NCBI GenBank assembly: GCA_016200265.1
Contig: JACQFE010000041.1
Location: 1-64,000 of the forward strand
Origin: Planctomycetota bacterium
GTDB lineage: Bacteria > Planctomycetota > Phycisphaerae > UBA1845
DNA length: 64,000 nucleotides
Direction: 5' to 3'
The notes under the pieces were generated by a model. That model worked only from the letters and a program-made list of their open reading frames with translations. It was not told the DNA's origin and made no database searches. Of the stretch, positions 1 to 10,046 are shown piece by piece (position 1 is the stretch's first letter; every line of letters begins with the position of its first letter). Made by a program: the position numbers and the translations under genes.

Positions 1-390
1 TTCGCCAACGATGAGCCGACCGTCGCGCTTCATTGCCGTAAGAAAGGCGTCGCCGAGCGGAGACCATTCGAAGACGTAAACGACATCGGGTTTGAAGGCG
101 TCAATTTGGGCCGTGATGATGGCTCGCCGGCGGTCGTGGATATTGCCTTCTACTTTGATGCCATTCTCTTGCGCCCACATTTCTTGCGCGGCATCGGCAT
201 TGCAAATCACTTCCACCGCGTCGCACCCGAGTGCTCGCAATTCGTGTGAATAGGCATCGCCCGTGCTGAACATGGAACCAAATAGCTCCGCACATTGTGT
301 GTGAAAGGAATTCTCCACGAGTTGCGGATTTTCGGCGTAGATGTCTTTGAGAAATTCGGGATAGAATGTTTGGATGATGAAAACGCGCAT
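1..390 (-). CDS. Glycosyltransferase, N-terminal part, cut by window edge
   Basis: Reading minus from the ATG at 390 gives 130 codons open to the window edge, so the C-terminal part is missing. The protein begins MRVFIIQTFYPEFLKDIY and contains KPDVVYVFEWSPLGDAF, which fits the first Rossmann half of a GT-B glycosyltransferase (family 1/CgeB-like). It lies 109 bp downstream of a sugar aminotransferase on the same strand, as in surface polysaccharide clusters. The ribosome site is weak. Donor and acceptor cannot be inferred. The existence of the gene is fairly secure; the family is an inference from a partial sequence. Confidence 0.62.
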   Translation of the reverse strand, partial: MRVFIIQTFYPEFLKDIYAENPQLVENSFHTQCAELFGSMFSTGDAYSHELRALGCDAVEVICNADAAQEMWAQENGIKVEGNIHDRRRAIITAQIDAFKPDVVYVFEWSPLGDAFLTAMKRDGRLIVGE

Positions 391-499
391 TGAATGATCC
401 GGCGAGTTGCTTGGCTACGTTCCCCGTTCAAAGAAAGCGAGATGCTTCGCTACGCTCAGCATGACGATTCGCTCTTCCGGCGATTCTCCACAACTCATT

Positions 500-1636
500 T
501 CATTTGGCACAAGCAAGTAATCGTTCCGCGATCCATTCCTGATCTTCACGCGTCAGATCGAGCCCTGTAGGAAGATAAAATCCGCGGGAACCCAACCGTT
601 CGCTTACCGGATAGCTGCCGCGAAGATCAGGGCACTGGCTGTCGCGACCCTGGTACACAGGTTGCTCATTCATAGGGATAAAGAACGATCGCGTTTCGAT
701 GCCGTCCGCGGCCAGCATCGCGCGCACTTCTTCTTTGTCGCGCCCGAATGATTCGTCGAGGACGACGCCATACATCCAGCAAACGGGTTCACAGCCAGGC
801 GCGCTTGCATGGCGCTGGATTCGCTCTTCGCCGTCTAACAATTTATCGTAAATCGTAGCGATTTCGCGCTTGCGGCGATTTTTTTGCTGCAATCTCTCGC
901 ATTGGGCCACGCCGATCGCGGCCTGGATATTGGTCATTCGATAATTGAATCCGACGAAGTCGTGCACGAAGCGTGTCGGACCAAAAGCCTGATTTCGCAG
1001 CAACGCCGCGCGCTCAGCGATTTCCTTGTGTCTTGTGAGCACCATGCCGCCTTCGCCGGTGGTGATGATCTTGTTCGCATAGAAGCTAAAGCAGCTCACA
1101 TCGCCAATGCCGCCGACGGTTTGCCCGTGATAACGCGCCCCGTGTGCCTGGGCCGCGTCTTCGATGACGGTGAGCTTGTGGCGCTTGGCGATGGCCATGA
1201 TCGAATTCATGTCGCACGGATGGCCGTACATGTGAACGACCATGATCGCCTTTGTTCGGGGCGAGATCCTGGATTCGATGAGCGCGGGGTCGATACACCA
1301 GGTGTCGGGCGTCACGTCCACGAGCACCGGCGTCGCTCCGGTCAGGCAGACCATGTTGGCCGATGCGATCAGTGTGAACGCGGGGATGATCACCTCATCG
1401 CCTTCGCCGACGCCAAGCGATTCGAGCGCCAGATGGATGGCAGCCGTCCCGTTGCAGCACGCCACTGAATACGGGACGCCACAAACTGTTGCGATTTGCT
1501 TTTCGAATCGCTCGATGAATTCGCCGGACGCGATCCAGTTGCCGCGCATGCAGGCGTCCACGTACTCGCGCTCACGGCCGTCCATGACCGGCGTACAAAC
1601 GGGGATCGATCGTCTTGAAGTCGTTGCGGTTGTCAT
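500..1636 (-). CDS. DegT/DnrJ/EryC1-family sugar aminotransferase
   Basis: A PLP-dependent transaminase of nucleotide-sugar biosynthesis (perosamine synthase-like group), 378 residues, which is normal for the family. Visible landmarks are the N-terminal PVCTPVMDGREREYV and GNWIASG segments, EDAAQAHGA with Asp160 expected to hold the pyridine nitrogen, and FSFYANK with Lys189 as the Schiff-base lysine, followed by TTGEGGM. The frame is open upstream to 1948, but that stretch has no family features. The ATG at 1636 is preceded by an aggaaga ribosome site and begins just before the conserved core. It sits upstream of a partial glycosyltransferase. Cytosolic; the exact sugar substrate cannot be told. 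Confidence 0.88.
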   Translation of the reverse strand: MTTATTSRRSIPVCTPVMDGREREYVDACMRGNWIASGEFIERFEKQIATVCGVPYSVACCNGTAAIHLALESLGVGEGDEVIIPAFTLIASANMVCLTGATPVLVDVTPDTWCIDPALIESRISPRTKAIMVVHMYGHPCDMNSIMAIAKRHKLTVIEDAAQAHGARYHGQTVGGIGDVSCFSFYANKIITTGEGGMVLTRHKEIAERAALLRNQAFGPTRFVHDFVGFNYRMTNIQAAIGVAQCERLQQKNRRKREIATIYDKLLDGEERIQRHASAPGCEPVCWMYGVVLDESFGRDKEEVRAMLAADGIETRSFFIPMNEQPVYQGRDSQCPDLRGSYPVSERLGSRGFYLPTGLDLTREDQEWIAERLLACAK

Positions 1637-1782
1637 TCTTCCTGACGCGAGCGGGTCTTGGGTCGATTGAATGCCTGGTGGGCCGCTTGCGCTCTTCAAG
1701 CCTATCGGCATGGAATGCTTTGCGGCTATAGATTGGCAATCAAACCCGGCTTCGGACCGGGGAATATGAATGGGCAGCCGGT

Positions 1783-2094
1783 CTAATGTGTTCGCGGGGA
1801 CGAATTGTGATCGCGATCGCGTCTTGCGGCTCCACCGGCGAATTGGACCAAGACGGCCGCACCGGTGAATGCGAGAATCAGGAAAATTACGGCCACCAGC
1901 CAAATTCGCCGCTTCGGTCGGTCGGAAAGATCGACTGGCGTGATCCAATCACCGCAATGTGGGCATTGTTGCGTGTCTTCATGGACCTCACGCTTGCAGG
2001 ACGGGCAATGCAGGAGCACGTCGTCGGGCGAGTCATCGACGATCCATTCGTCCAGCCCGGCGTTGTTATATTCGACTTCGTCTTCCCAGGTCAT
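1783..2094 (-). CDS. Small zinc-ribbon membrane protein
   Basis: A 103-residue protein. An acidic N-terminus is followed by a CPSC-x10-CPHCGDWI zinc ribbon (about residues 30-47), then one hydrophobic helix (IWLVAVIFLILAFTGAAVLV) and a basic tail. Proteins with a zinc ribbon joined to a single membrane helix are common in Planctomycetota. No function is known to me. The next gene on the same strand is the aminotransferase, whose likely start is 147 bp away. Confidence 0.72.
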   Translation of the reverse strand: MTWEDEVEYNNAGLDEWIVDDSPDDVLLHCPSCKREVHEDTQQCPHCGDWITPVDLSDRPKRRIWLVAVIFLILAFTGAAVLVQFAGGAARRDRDHNSSPRTH

Positions 2095-2211
2095 TCCTCG
2101 ATTGTAGCATTAGCGTGACACCTCGCACTTGGTGATTGAATCAACGCGATCTCAAATCTACAATGAGGCGACTTTGATCGATCCAACGTTGAAAAATGGC
2201 GTGAAATAGCG

Positions 2212-4455
2212 ATGTCTCGTCCACAATCTCCTGGAATGGTCTATCCTCAGATGTCAGTGCGCTCATTCCGCGCGGCACGTTCCCCACGTTGTGTTGTGAT
2301 TGTCTCGATCATCGCTTGCGTTCTATTGATCGACGCCGCGCCGGCCCACGCATATATCGGACCGGGGGCGGGCTTTGCGATCGGGAGCTCGCTGTTCGCT
2401 CTATTTGCGGCCATGCTGTCGGGGTTTGTGGCGATCTTCCTCTGGCCGGTGCGATGGTTGTTTCGTGCGGTGCGCGGGCGTCGAGCGTTGGCGAAAGCAC
2501 GAGTGAAGCGATTCGTCATTCTGGGGCTCGATGGCATGGAGCCATCGCTCGCGGAAAAATTCATGGCCGAAGGGAAGATGCCGAATCTTGCACGGCTTCG
2601 CGAGATGGGAAGCTTTCATAGGCTGGGCACGACCGCCCCACCGCTTTCACCCGTTGCGTGGTCTACATTTCTGACGGGCTGCAATCCCGGCAAGCACAAC
2701 ATTTTTGATTTTCTGACTCGCGACAAGCGAACGTACATGCCGCTATTATCGTCGGTCAGCATTCATGAAAGCCGCAAGGCGCTCAAGATCGGAAAATGGA
2801 AGATTCCGATCGGCAAGCCGGACATGCGGCTGCATCGCAAGGGCAAGCCGTTTTGGAACACGCTCGGCGAACACGGAATTTTCAGCAGCATCATTCGCGT
2901 GCCGATCACATTTCCGCCCGAGCGGATGCGAGGTGTGCTTCTTTCCGCGATGTGCGTGCCCGATCTTCGTGGAACGCAGGGAACATTTTCGTACTACTCG
3001 ACGAGCAAGAGCGTCGAAGAGGACTACATCGGCGGCGAGCAGGTTCGCGTCACGCGAGATGGCAAATTCATTCGATCCGCGTTGGTCGGACCGCCGGCTG
3101 GCAGCGAAGCTGCGCTTCACAGCGACGAAAACACAAGCAAGAACAATGCCCACGTCGATGGAAACCTAAAATGCCCATTTGAAATAGAGATCATCGATCA
3201 CGAGCACGCGAGTCTGAAGATCTGCGGCACACAGGTTCCGCTGACATGCGGCGAATACACGCCGTGGGTTCACGTGGAGTTTGCGGCCGCGATGGGCTTG
3301 AAGGCTCGCGGAATCTGTCAGTTTCTTTTGATCGCCACGCAGCCAGAGTTCGAATTGTACGTGACGCCGATTCAGATCGATCCTGAGCGACCGGCCATGA
3401 ACATCGCGCATCCGACCATCTACAGCACCTATCTCGCGAAATCGCAGGGACCGTTCGCGACGCTGGGACTTGCCGAAGACACATGGGGCCTCAACGCGAA
3501 GATTCTGGACGATGATGGTTTTCTTCATCAGTGCATGGAGGCCGATGAAGAGCGAGAAAAAATGTTCTTTGACGCGCTGGAAAAAGTACGACGCGGGCTT
3601 TGTGTGTGCGTGTTTGACGGCACCGATCGAATCCAACACATGTTCTGGCGATATCTTGATCCGCATCATCCGGCGCACAAGGGTCAAGCGCCCAGGCAGC
3701 GCCGCACGGCCATCGAGGATTTGTATCGGCGGATGGATGTGCTGGTAGGCAAGACGATGGCGAAGTGTCAAGGTGACGACACTGTGCTCATGGTGATTTC
3801 CGATCACGGTTTCAATTCATTCCGACGAGGCATCGATCTCAATGTGTGGCTGGAACAGAACGGGTATCTTGTCCTCAAACCGGATGGCCGCGGGAAGAAA
3901 TATCTGGCCGGTGTCGATTGGTCGAAAACGAAAGCGTATTGCCTTGGGCTGGCGGGTATTTGGTTGAACGTGAAAGGCCGCGAGGCGCAGGGAATCGTCG
4001 AAGCCGACGATGCGAACGCCCTTCGCGACGAACTCGTTCAGAAGTTGACGGGCTTGCGTGATTCGGCCAACGGCGAGGTGGCGATCAATCGGGCGTTCAA
4101 CGCTCATCGCATCTACAATGGACCGTATGCGGCAGAAGCGCCTGACCTCATCATCGGGTACAACAAGGACTATCGTGTTTCGTGGGAGGCGGCGATCGGG
4201 CAGACGACGGACCAAGTGTTCCACGACAACATGAAGGCCTGGAGCGGCGATCACTGCATTGATCCGAAATTGATTCCGGGCGTGATGTTCTGCAATCGGC
4301 GCATCAGCGATGAAAACCCGCGGTTGATGGACATTGGAGCGACGGTGCTGGAGATGTTCGGCGTCGCGACTCCCTCGTACATGGACGGTCGTCCGCTCAA
4401 TGTCGCGGACGTGGCAGTCATTCCCAAGGGTCAGCGTGCAGCGCATGTCGCGTGA
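2212..4455 (+). CDS. Membrane-anchored alkaline-phosphatase-superfamily phosphodiesterase
   Basis: A 747-residue enzyme of the type I phosphodiesterase/nucleotide pyrophosphatase group. The N-terminus has two hydrophobic stretches (about 27-47, ending AHAYIG, and about 56-85), so the catalytic domain is probably exported and anchored. The metal-binding core starts at FVILGLDGME (Asp107). PPLSPVAWSTFLTG carries the probable nucleophile Ser146, judged by alignment with NPP enzymes. VISDHGFNSF and GDHCIDP supply later Asp/His ligands. The end overlaps by 11 nt the start of a paralogous enzyme, so the pair is translationally coupled. The substrate is unknown; phosphodiesters of lipids or nucleotides are possible. 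Confidence 0.85.
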   Translation: MSRPQSPGMVYPQMSVRSFRAARSPRCVVIVSIIACVLLIDAAPAHAYIGPGAGFAIGSSLFALFAAMLSGFVAIFLWPVRWLFRAVRGRRALAKARVKRFVILGLDGMEPSLAEKFMAEGKMPNLARLREMGSFHRLGTTAPPLSPVAWSTFLTGCNPGKHNIFDFLTRDKRTYMPLLSSVSIHESRKALKIGKWKIPIGKPDMRLHRKGKPFWNTLGEHGIFSSIIRVPITFPPERMRGVLLSAMCVPDLRGTQGTFSYYSTSKSVEEDYIGGEQVRVTRDGKFIRSALVGPPAGSEAALHSDENTSKNNAHVDGNLKCPFEIEIIDHEHASLKICGTQVPLTCGEYTPWVHVEFAAAMGLKARGICQFLLIATQPEFELYVTPIQIDPERPAMNIAHPTIYSTYLAKSQGPFATLGLAEDTWGLNAKILDDDGFLHQCMEADEEREKMFFDALEKVRRGLCVCVFDGTDRIQHMFWRYLDPHHPAHKGQAPRQRRTAIEDLYRRMDVLVGKTMAKCQGDDTVLMVISDHGFNSFRRGIDLNVWLEQNGYLVLKPDGRGKKYLAGVDWSKTKAYCLGLAGIWLNVKGREAQGIVEADDANALRDELVQKLTGLRDSANGEVAINRAFNAHRIYNGPYAAEAPDLIIGYNKDYRVSWEAAIGQTTDQVFHDNMKAWSGDHCIDPKLIPGVMFCNRRISDENPRLMDIGATVLEMFGVATPSYMDGRPLNVADVAVIPKGQRAAHVA

Positions 4456-6517
4456 ACCATGGGCACTCAATCTCGCGACGCCGCATCTGTTGAAATTTGC
4501 GGCGCTCATTGCGCTCGTCGCCGCCGTCATGAGCATTGGTTCGTGTAGTCGAAAATCCGATCAACCCAATGTCATCGTATTGGGCTTTGACGGCATGGAT
4601 CCGCGGCTCTGCGAGCGACTGATGGACGCTGGCCACATGCCGAATTTCGACGCGATGCGGAAGAAAGGCGGCTATCGCCCGCTGGGTACGAGCATTCCGC
4701 CGCAAAGTCCAGTCGCTTGGTCGAATTTTATTACCGGCGCGGATTCCGGCGAGCACGGCATCTTCGATTTCATGCACCGCGATCCCAAGAATCCCGGCGT
4801 ACCGGTTTACTCGGCCGCTGAGACGAAAGTGAGCGAAGAGGGTTGGCAAGTCGGCGATCATCGCATTCCGCTCACGTTCTGGCCTTTCATGCAGAACCCC
4901 ACGCAGACGCTACTGACACGACATGGCACTCCATTCTGGGATTATCTTGATGCGGCGGGAATTCCGATTCGCATTTACGATATTCCGTCGAATTATCCGC
5001 CAAGTCCATCTCATCATGGCCACATGTGCTGCCTGAGCGGTATGGGCGTGCCGGACATGATGGGAACCTATGGAACATACCAGGCGTTTGCATCGAATGC
5101 GGCCCGTCAGATTGATGAAGGCGGCGGCATTCGTCGCCCACTGTCCTTCTCGAACAACGTCGCCCAATCCACGTTGTTCGGCCCTGACAACACCGCGCTC
5201 GTGAATCCAATTCGCGCGGAGGTTCCATTTGAAATTTTTCGACATCCCACGCAGCCGTGGATTCGCGTCGACGTGCAGGACAAGACGGTTACGCTGAAGG
5301 AAGGCGAATGGAGCGATTGGATCCCGATCGACTATCGCCTGGAGATGCCGGAATTCATGCCGGACACGCACGCGTCGGCGATCTGCCGATTTTACCTGCA
5401 AGAGGTGCGGCCCAATTTTCGCCTTTACGTGACGCCGATGAACATCAACCCGTCGGACCCCGGCGATCAAAAAATTTCCGAGCCGACCGGTTTCGTGAAG
5501 CAGATATCGGACGAGCTGGGCTTGTCTTACACGACGGGCTTTCAAGAAGATCACAAGGCACTCTCCAATGGCGTGTTTCGCGACGAGGAGTATCTGGCCC
5601 AGGCGAAGTACGTTTTGGCTGAGCGGCGAACCCTGCTCGAGTATGCATTGGAGCATTACAAGAACGGCTTTCTATTCTTCTATTTCTCGAGCACCGATCT
5701 TCAGGCTCACATGTTCTGGTGGGATGGCGACGAGCGTCATCCGAAGCGCTCTCACGCCGACGCACGCAAATACAATCACGAGATCGAGAAGCTCTACGTC
5801 GAGGCCGATGCAATCGTCGGCGAGGTCGTGAAGCGATATGGCGACAAGGCCACGATTCTGGTGATGTCCGATCACGGGTTTTGCAATTTCCGTCGGCAAT
5901 TTAATCTCAACACCTGGCTCCGCGACAACGGATATTTGAGCCCGAAAGATTGCCAGAGTGTGGCCCCTACCGCGTCGAGCTCAGGGTTGGATTGGTTGCA
6001 GACGAAAGCCTACGCGCTCGGGCTGAATGGGCTATACATTAACCTTCAGGGCCGCGAGCGCGACGGCATTGTCAAGCCTGCCGACAAAGACGCGCTGCTC
6101 AATGAGATCAGCGCGAAGCTTCTGTCTGTTCGCGATCCGGCCAATGGTCTACCGATCGTCAAAGAGGTCTATCGAGCGGATCAGGTGTATCATGGTCCGT
6201 ATGCGGCCGCGGGGCCGGATTTGATTGTGGGTTACTATCGCGGCTACAGAGTTTCGTGGGCGAGCACGCTCGGCGAGATTACGAAGGATGTTGTAAGCGA
6301 TAATGACTCGGCCTGGAGCGCGGATCACTGCATCGCCGCGGATGAAGTGCCGGGTGTCATCTTCAGCAATCGTGCGATCGCCGCTAGGCCCATTTCGCTC
6401 ATGGACATTGCGCCGACGATTTTGGAGAGGTACAAATTTCCCAAGCCGGAATTTATGCGCGGATCAAGTATCTTCGAGGGTGCGAAAACCGGCGAACCAA
6501 TTGCGGGAACAAATTAA
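4445..6517 (+). CDS. Alkaline-phosphatase-superfamily lipoprotein, paralogue of the preceding gene
   Basis: A 690-residue paralogue of the preceding enzyme. The ATG at 4445 lies inside the end of that gene and gives a signal peptide ending in the lipobox SIGSC (Cys34), so this copy is predicted to be a lipoprotein. The core has VIVLGFDGMD (Asp49), PPQSPVAWSNFITG with the probable nucleophile Ser88, EHGIFDF, MSDHGFCNF and ADHCI, matching the first copy block for block. The frame is open back to 4334, but that region belongs to the upstream gene. Two coupled copies with different membrane anchors suggest related but separate substrates or locations. Substrate unknown. Confidence 0.85.
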   Translation: MSREPWALNLATPHLLKFAALIALVAAVMSIGSCSRKSDQPNVIVLGFDGMDPRLCERLMDAGHMPNFDAMRKKGGYRPLGTSIPPQSPVAWSNFITGADSGEHGIFDFMHRDPKNPGVPVYSAAETKVSEEGWQVGDHRIPLTFWPFMQNPTQTLLTRHGTPFWDYLDAAGIPIRIYDIPSNYPPSPSHHGHMCCLSGMGVPDMMGTYGTYQAFASNAARQIDEGGGIRRPLSFSNNVAQSTLFGPDNTALVNPIRAEVPFEIFRHPTQPWIRVDVQDKTVTLKEGEWSDWIPIDYRLEMPEFMPDTHASAICRFYLQEVRPNFRLYVTPMNINPSDPGDQKISEPTGFVKQISDELGLSYTTGFQEDHKALSNGVFRDEEYLAQAKYVLAERRTLLEYALEHYKNGFLFFYFSSTDLQAHMFWWDGDERHPKRSHADARKYNHEIEKLYVEADAIVGEVVKRYGDKATILVMSDHGFCNFRRQFNLNTWLRDNGYLSPKDCQSVAPTASSSGLDWLQTKAYALGLNGLYINLQGRERDGIVKPADKDALLNEISAKLLSVRDPANGLPIVKEVYRADQVYHGPYAAAGPDLIVGYYRGYRVSWASTLGEITKDVVSDNDSAWSADHCIAADEVPGVIFSNRAIAARPISLMDIAPTILERYKFPKPEFMRGSSIFEGAKTGEPIAGTN

Positions 6518-6518
6518 G

Positions 6519-6704
6519 ATGTCCAAGATAAAAATCGATTCCGCTCTATACGAGCGAGTGAAGGCCATCGCCGAAAAAGCGGGCTATCCGGGACCGGACG
6601 AGTTCATTGTTCACATGATTGAGAAAGAGCTCGCCGTGCTCGAATCAGCCGAGAACGATGCCACAGTGACGGAACGTCTAAAGGGTCTTGGATACCTGGA
6701 ATAG
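6519..6704 (+). CDS. 61-residue ribbon-helix-helix-like protein with sulfatase-type tail
   Basis: Starts 1 nt after the stop of the phosphodiesterase. The sequence MSKIKIDSALYERVKAIAEK followed by a short helix and HMIEKELA fits a ribbon-helix-helix fold. It ends VTERLKGLGYLE, which resembles the C-terminal LKxLGY tail of many exported sulfatases, enzymes of the same superfamily as its two upstream neighbours. It may bind DNA and regulate the pair, or it may be a detached C-terminal segment of such enzymes. Neither role can be shown here. Tight spacing and in-register codons support a real gene. Confidence 0.7.
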   Translation: MSKIKIDSALYERVKAIAEKAGYPGPDEFIVHMIEKELAVLESAENDATVTERLKGLGYLE

Positions 6705-6715
6705 CGAGAATTCCT

Positions 6716-7930
6716 TTGCCGCATGCCGGACAATCCACTTCTCTGGGAATCGCGTCTCGCGCCGGGCTCTACGTCCACGTCCCCTTCTGCGACAGTAAAT
6801 GCGGCTATTGCGACTTTTATTCTGTTGCGATCAAAGACCGCGATACTAGCCCGCTCATTGATGCTCTGATCCGCGAGATCGGCGTTCGAGTGCCGGATTC
6901 CGGATACGAGATTCAGACGATCTTCTTCGGCGGCGGCACGCCGACCGTCATTCCGATCGAACAACTTGGGGCACTGCTCGCGGCGACACGCGATGCGGTG
7001 GATCTATCCAAAGTCGTCGAATTCACAGTGGAAGCGAATCCTGCCACAGTCAATGACGCAAAGGCCGAGTTGCTCGTGCGTAGCGGAGTGACGCGAGTGT
7101 CGATGGGCGCGCAGTCGTTCATTCCCAGCGAACTCGCATCGCTCGAACGGTTGCATTCACCTGATGACATTCCACCCTCGGTTGCAACTCTTCGCCGTCA
7201 CGGCATTAAACAACTCAATCTTGATTTGATTTTCGGCGTGCCGGGTCAAACGCTCGACACGTGGCGAGAATCATTGCGCCGCGCCATCGAACTCAAACCG
7301 AACCACATCGCTTGCTATGGATTGACCTACGAGCCCGGAACGAGACTGACTGCACAACGCGAAACCGGGCGACTTCAGTCGTGCGATGAAGACCTTGAGG
7401 CCGAGATGTTCGAATGCACCGTCGAAGTGCTCGCGGCTGCTGGTTTTCACCAATACGAAATCAGCAACTTCGCCAAACCGGGCTGCGAATGCCGCCACAA
7501 TCTTCTGTATTGGCGGAACGAGCCGTACATCGGCATCGGCCCGTCGGCGGCGGGATGCATTCACAATCGCCGATACAAAAATGTCTCCGATATCGGTGGC
7601 TACGTGCGAATGATCGGTGCAAGCGGTTTGGCGGAAATTGAGTCCGAAGCCATCGACCGCGAAACGCTCATTCATGAACTTGTGCTGATGCAATTGCGTT
7701 TGAATGAAGGACTTGACCTAAGGCTTTTTCGCGAGCGTACCGGCGTCGATCCACGAGAACTTTTCGCCGAGCCGCTGGGCCAACTGAGCAGTTCCGGCCT
7801 GATCGAATGGGATGATGCCGCCATCCGTCTGACCCGTCGTGGCCGCCTCCTTGCTAACCATGTCATGGCTGAGCTGGTGGCAGGTTCCGCAGTTTCCGGC
7901 GATGTTGCATTGCCGGTGATTGCGGCATAA
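6716..7930 (+). CDS. hemW: HemW-type radical SAM protein (heme chaperone)
   Basis: A 404-residue radical SAM protein. HVPFCDSKCGYCDF carries the CxxxCxxC cluster ligands (Cys25, Cys29, Cys32), and GGGTPTVI follows, as expected for the SAM site. YWRNEPYIGIGPSAAG near residue 270 marks the HemW/HemN C-terminal region. HemW is known to bind and transfer heme; older annotations call it oxygen-independent coproporphyrinogen oxidase. The start is uncertain: a TTG at 6716, 11 nt after the preceding gene, is the only plausible in-frame start before the cluster. Cytosolic. Confidence 0.85.
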   Translation: MPHAGQSTSLGIASRAGLYVHVPFCDSKCGYCDFYSVAIKDRDTSPLIDALIREIGVRVPDSGYEIQTIFFGGGTPTVIPIEQLGALLAATRDAVDLSKVVEFTVEANPATVNDAKAELLVRSGVTRVSMGAQSFIPSELASLERLHSPDDIPPSVATLRRHGIKQLNLDLIFGVPGQTLDTWRESLRRAIELKPNHIACYGLTYEPGTRLTAQRETGRLQSCDEDLEAEMFECTVEVLAAAGFHQYEISNFAKPGCECRHNLLYWRNEPYIGIGPSAAGCIHNRRYKNVSDIGGYVRMIGASGLAEIESEAIDRETLIHELVLMQLRLNEGLDLRLFRERTGVDPRELFAEPLGQLSSSGLIEWDDAAIRLTRRGRLLANHVMAELVAGSAVSGDVALPVIAA

Positions 7931-7982
7931 ATTGTTGGGGTTGAATTGACTCCCGAAACCACATAAAAACTGGAGATTTCAC

Positions 7983-8930
7983 ATGGCACAACCATACGCG
8001 GATATCGTGGGAGCGATCGGACGAACTCCCCTGGTCAAAATCAATCGAATCATCAATGCACCGGCCACGGTGTACGCGAAGCTCGAATTTCAAAATCCGC
8101 TATCGAGCGTGAAAGACCGCATTGGGTCGGCCATGATTGAAGCGGGTGAACGCGCCGGCAAGGTCACTCCAAAGACGACCATAGTTGAGCCGACTTCCGG
8201 CAACACGGGAATCGCCCTTGCCTTCGTCTGTGCCGCCAAACATTACAAGCTGACGTTGACCATGCCGGACAGCATGTCGGTGGAGCGGCGTTCGATCCTC
8301 AAGGCGCTTGGCGCGAACCTCGTGCTCACGCCCGCGGCGGAAGGAATGAAAGGCGCGATCGCCGCGGCCGAACGCTTCATGCGCGAAACTCCGGATTCCT
8401 TCATGCCCCAGCAGTTTGAGAATCCCGCGAACCCGGAAATTCACCGCAAGACCACGGCGCAGGAAATCTGGAATGACACCGACGGCAAGGCCGACATCCT
8501 AGTGTCGGGGATTGGCACGGGCGGCACGATCACCGGCGTGGGCGAGGTCATCAAATCCAAGAAGCCGTCGTTCAAGTGCATCGCCATCGAGCCGGAGACT
8601 TCGCCGGTCATCACGCAGATTCGCAAGGGTCAGCCGCTGCAGCCCGGCCGGCACGCGATCCAGGGCATCGGCGCGGGCTTTATTCCGAAGATTCTGAATC
8701 TCGACGTGATCGACGACGTAGCCCTTGTGACCAACGAGGATGCCTATCAATGGGCCCGAAAAGCCGCTAAGGAAGAAGGCATTTTCTGCGGCATTTCCTC
8801 CGGCGCGGCTCTTTGCGTGGCCGACCGCGTCGCCCGTGCGCCGGAGAACAAAGGCAAAGTCATCGTGGCCATCCTCCCCAGCGGCGGTGATCGCTACCTA
8901 TCGACGCCGTTGTTTGCGGAATCGGCGTGA
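7983..8930 (+). CDS. cysK: Cysteine synthase A
   Basis: O-acetylserine sulfhydrylase, 315 residues, typical length. The PLP lysine is Lys44 in SSVKDR, the substrate loop is PTSGNTG (71-77), and [12 protein letters not shown] binds the cofactor phosphate. It makes cysteine from O-acetylserine and sulfide in the cytosol. The ATG at 7983 follows a ctggag ribosome site. The end at 8930 is 3 nt from the stop of a convergent gene, leaving no room for a terminator between them. Confidence 0.95.
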   Translation: MAQPYADIVGAIGRTPLVKINRIINAPATVYAKLEFQNPLSSVKDRIGSAMIEAGERAGKVTPKTTIVEPTSGNTGIALAFVCAAKHYKLTLTMPDSMSVERRSILKALGANLVLTPAAEGMKGAIAAAERFMRETPDSFMPQQFENPANPEIHRKTTAQEIWNDTDGKADILVSGIGTGGTITGVGEVIKSKKPSFKCIAIEPETSPVITQIRKGQPLQPGRHAIQGIGAGFIPKILNLDVIDDVALVTNEDAYQWARKAAKEEGIFCGISSGAALCVADRVARAPENKGKVIVAILPSGGDRYLSTPLFAESA

Positions 8931-8933
8931 CAA

Positions 8934-10046
8934 TCAATTGATGGACGTACCGCGATCGGAGTCAGGACAAGAATAGATTTTCTCCGAGTAGATTTTTTGG
9001 AGCCTTTGGATCCTCTCGTCTGGGTCATCAGTGTGGTTTCGGATTAGTCTTCGTGCCTCGAGATAATCTTTGCCTTCATGGGCGAGGACCACGATTGCGG
9101 CAATGCGAAGGTTGGAATCAGACTGTTCAAGCAAACCGGCCATTTCACGGACAACATCCGGACTCGGCGGGCGATCGACCAACTGCATGATGGCCGCTGC
9201 GCGAATTCCGACGTCGCCGTCATGCAGGAGCTTTTGATATTGGGTTTCGGCCATTGGACATTTCAAACCAGTTCTCGCCAGGGTACGGAGTGCCGCCTGG
9301 CGGACGGATTCATTGTCATGCCCGAGAAGTGAAGTCAGGAGAATTGCTGTTTCCTCGCTTGGGTATCGTTCAAGTTGTGTGATCGCATCGACGCGCCCGC
9401 GCAATGATGCATCCCGAAGCGCTCTGAAATTCGCATGTTGAATTCCCATCTTGTCAGATTTGGCCTTTTCCACGGCCCCTCGATAAACGCGCCCCAATCC
9501 GACATTGCTGATCAGTTCAATCGGAATTTTCCCGGTTTGATGACCCCGAAATCGATCTGGAACTGGAGGTCCGGCGCTCGCGATGAACACATGATCGACA
9601 TAGGCGCGATAGCGGAGCATGCTGGGCGCGCCGGATTTTGGATAAATCCCAAGAAATCGGAAGAATTCACTGGGCCGCAATGAGGGATATTGGTCGTAGC
9701 TATTTCCGCACCATGAGTAATAATGATCCTGCGCTCTCTCCCAAAGGCCGTTGCCGCTCAAGACTTCGAGCTTGATGAACAAGTCGCCATCCTGTGCCGC
9801 GAACCCAATCCAGTATGGCGTTCGATTGACGAGATAAAGAACGATGCCTCCGCGACGGTGATCATTGAAGTCGGCAAAAAGGGTTAGTTGGCCATCAGGT
9901 GTAATGACATTTGAAGGCAATTTGGAAATTGGAATGGCCGGTCCGGCCCTATCGCTAAAGTCCGTAGGCAGATCGTCAGCACATGCAGTCAAGAATGCAG
10001 ACGCCAGAATCCCCGCGATCGTTACGCCAATAAGAATGCGGGCCAT
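8934..10046 (-). CDS. HEAT-repeat lipoprotein
   Basis: A 370-residue protein. The signal peptide ends in the lipobox FLTAC (Cys22). The middle (about 45-190) is a mostly beta region that I do not recognise. From about residue 205 there are helical repeats of HEAT/PBS type (ITQLERYPSEETAILLTSLL, then VRQAALRTLARTG and IRAAAIMQLVDRP). It is probably a membrane-attached, periplasm-facing protein used for protein contacts. Partners are unknown. It is transcribed convergently to cysK. Confidence 0.78.
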   Translation of the reverse strand: MARILIGVTIAGILASAFLTACADDLPTDFSDRAGPAIPISKLPSNVITPDGQLTLFADFNDHRRGGIVLYLVNRTPYWIGFAAQDGDLFIKLEVLSGNGLWERAQDHYYSWCGNSYDQYPSLRPSEFFRFLGIYPKSGAPSMLRYRAYVDHVFIASAGPPVPDRFRGHQTGKIPIELISNVGLGRVYRGAVEKAKSDKMGIQHANFRALRDASLRGRVDAITQLERYPSEETAILLTSLLGHDNESVRQAALRTLARTGLKCPMAETQYQKLLHDGDVGIRAAAIMQLVDRPPSPDVVREMAGLLEQSDSNLRIAAIVVLAHEGKDYLEARRLIRNHTDDPDERIQRLQKIYSEKIYSCPDSDRGTSIN

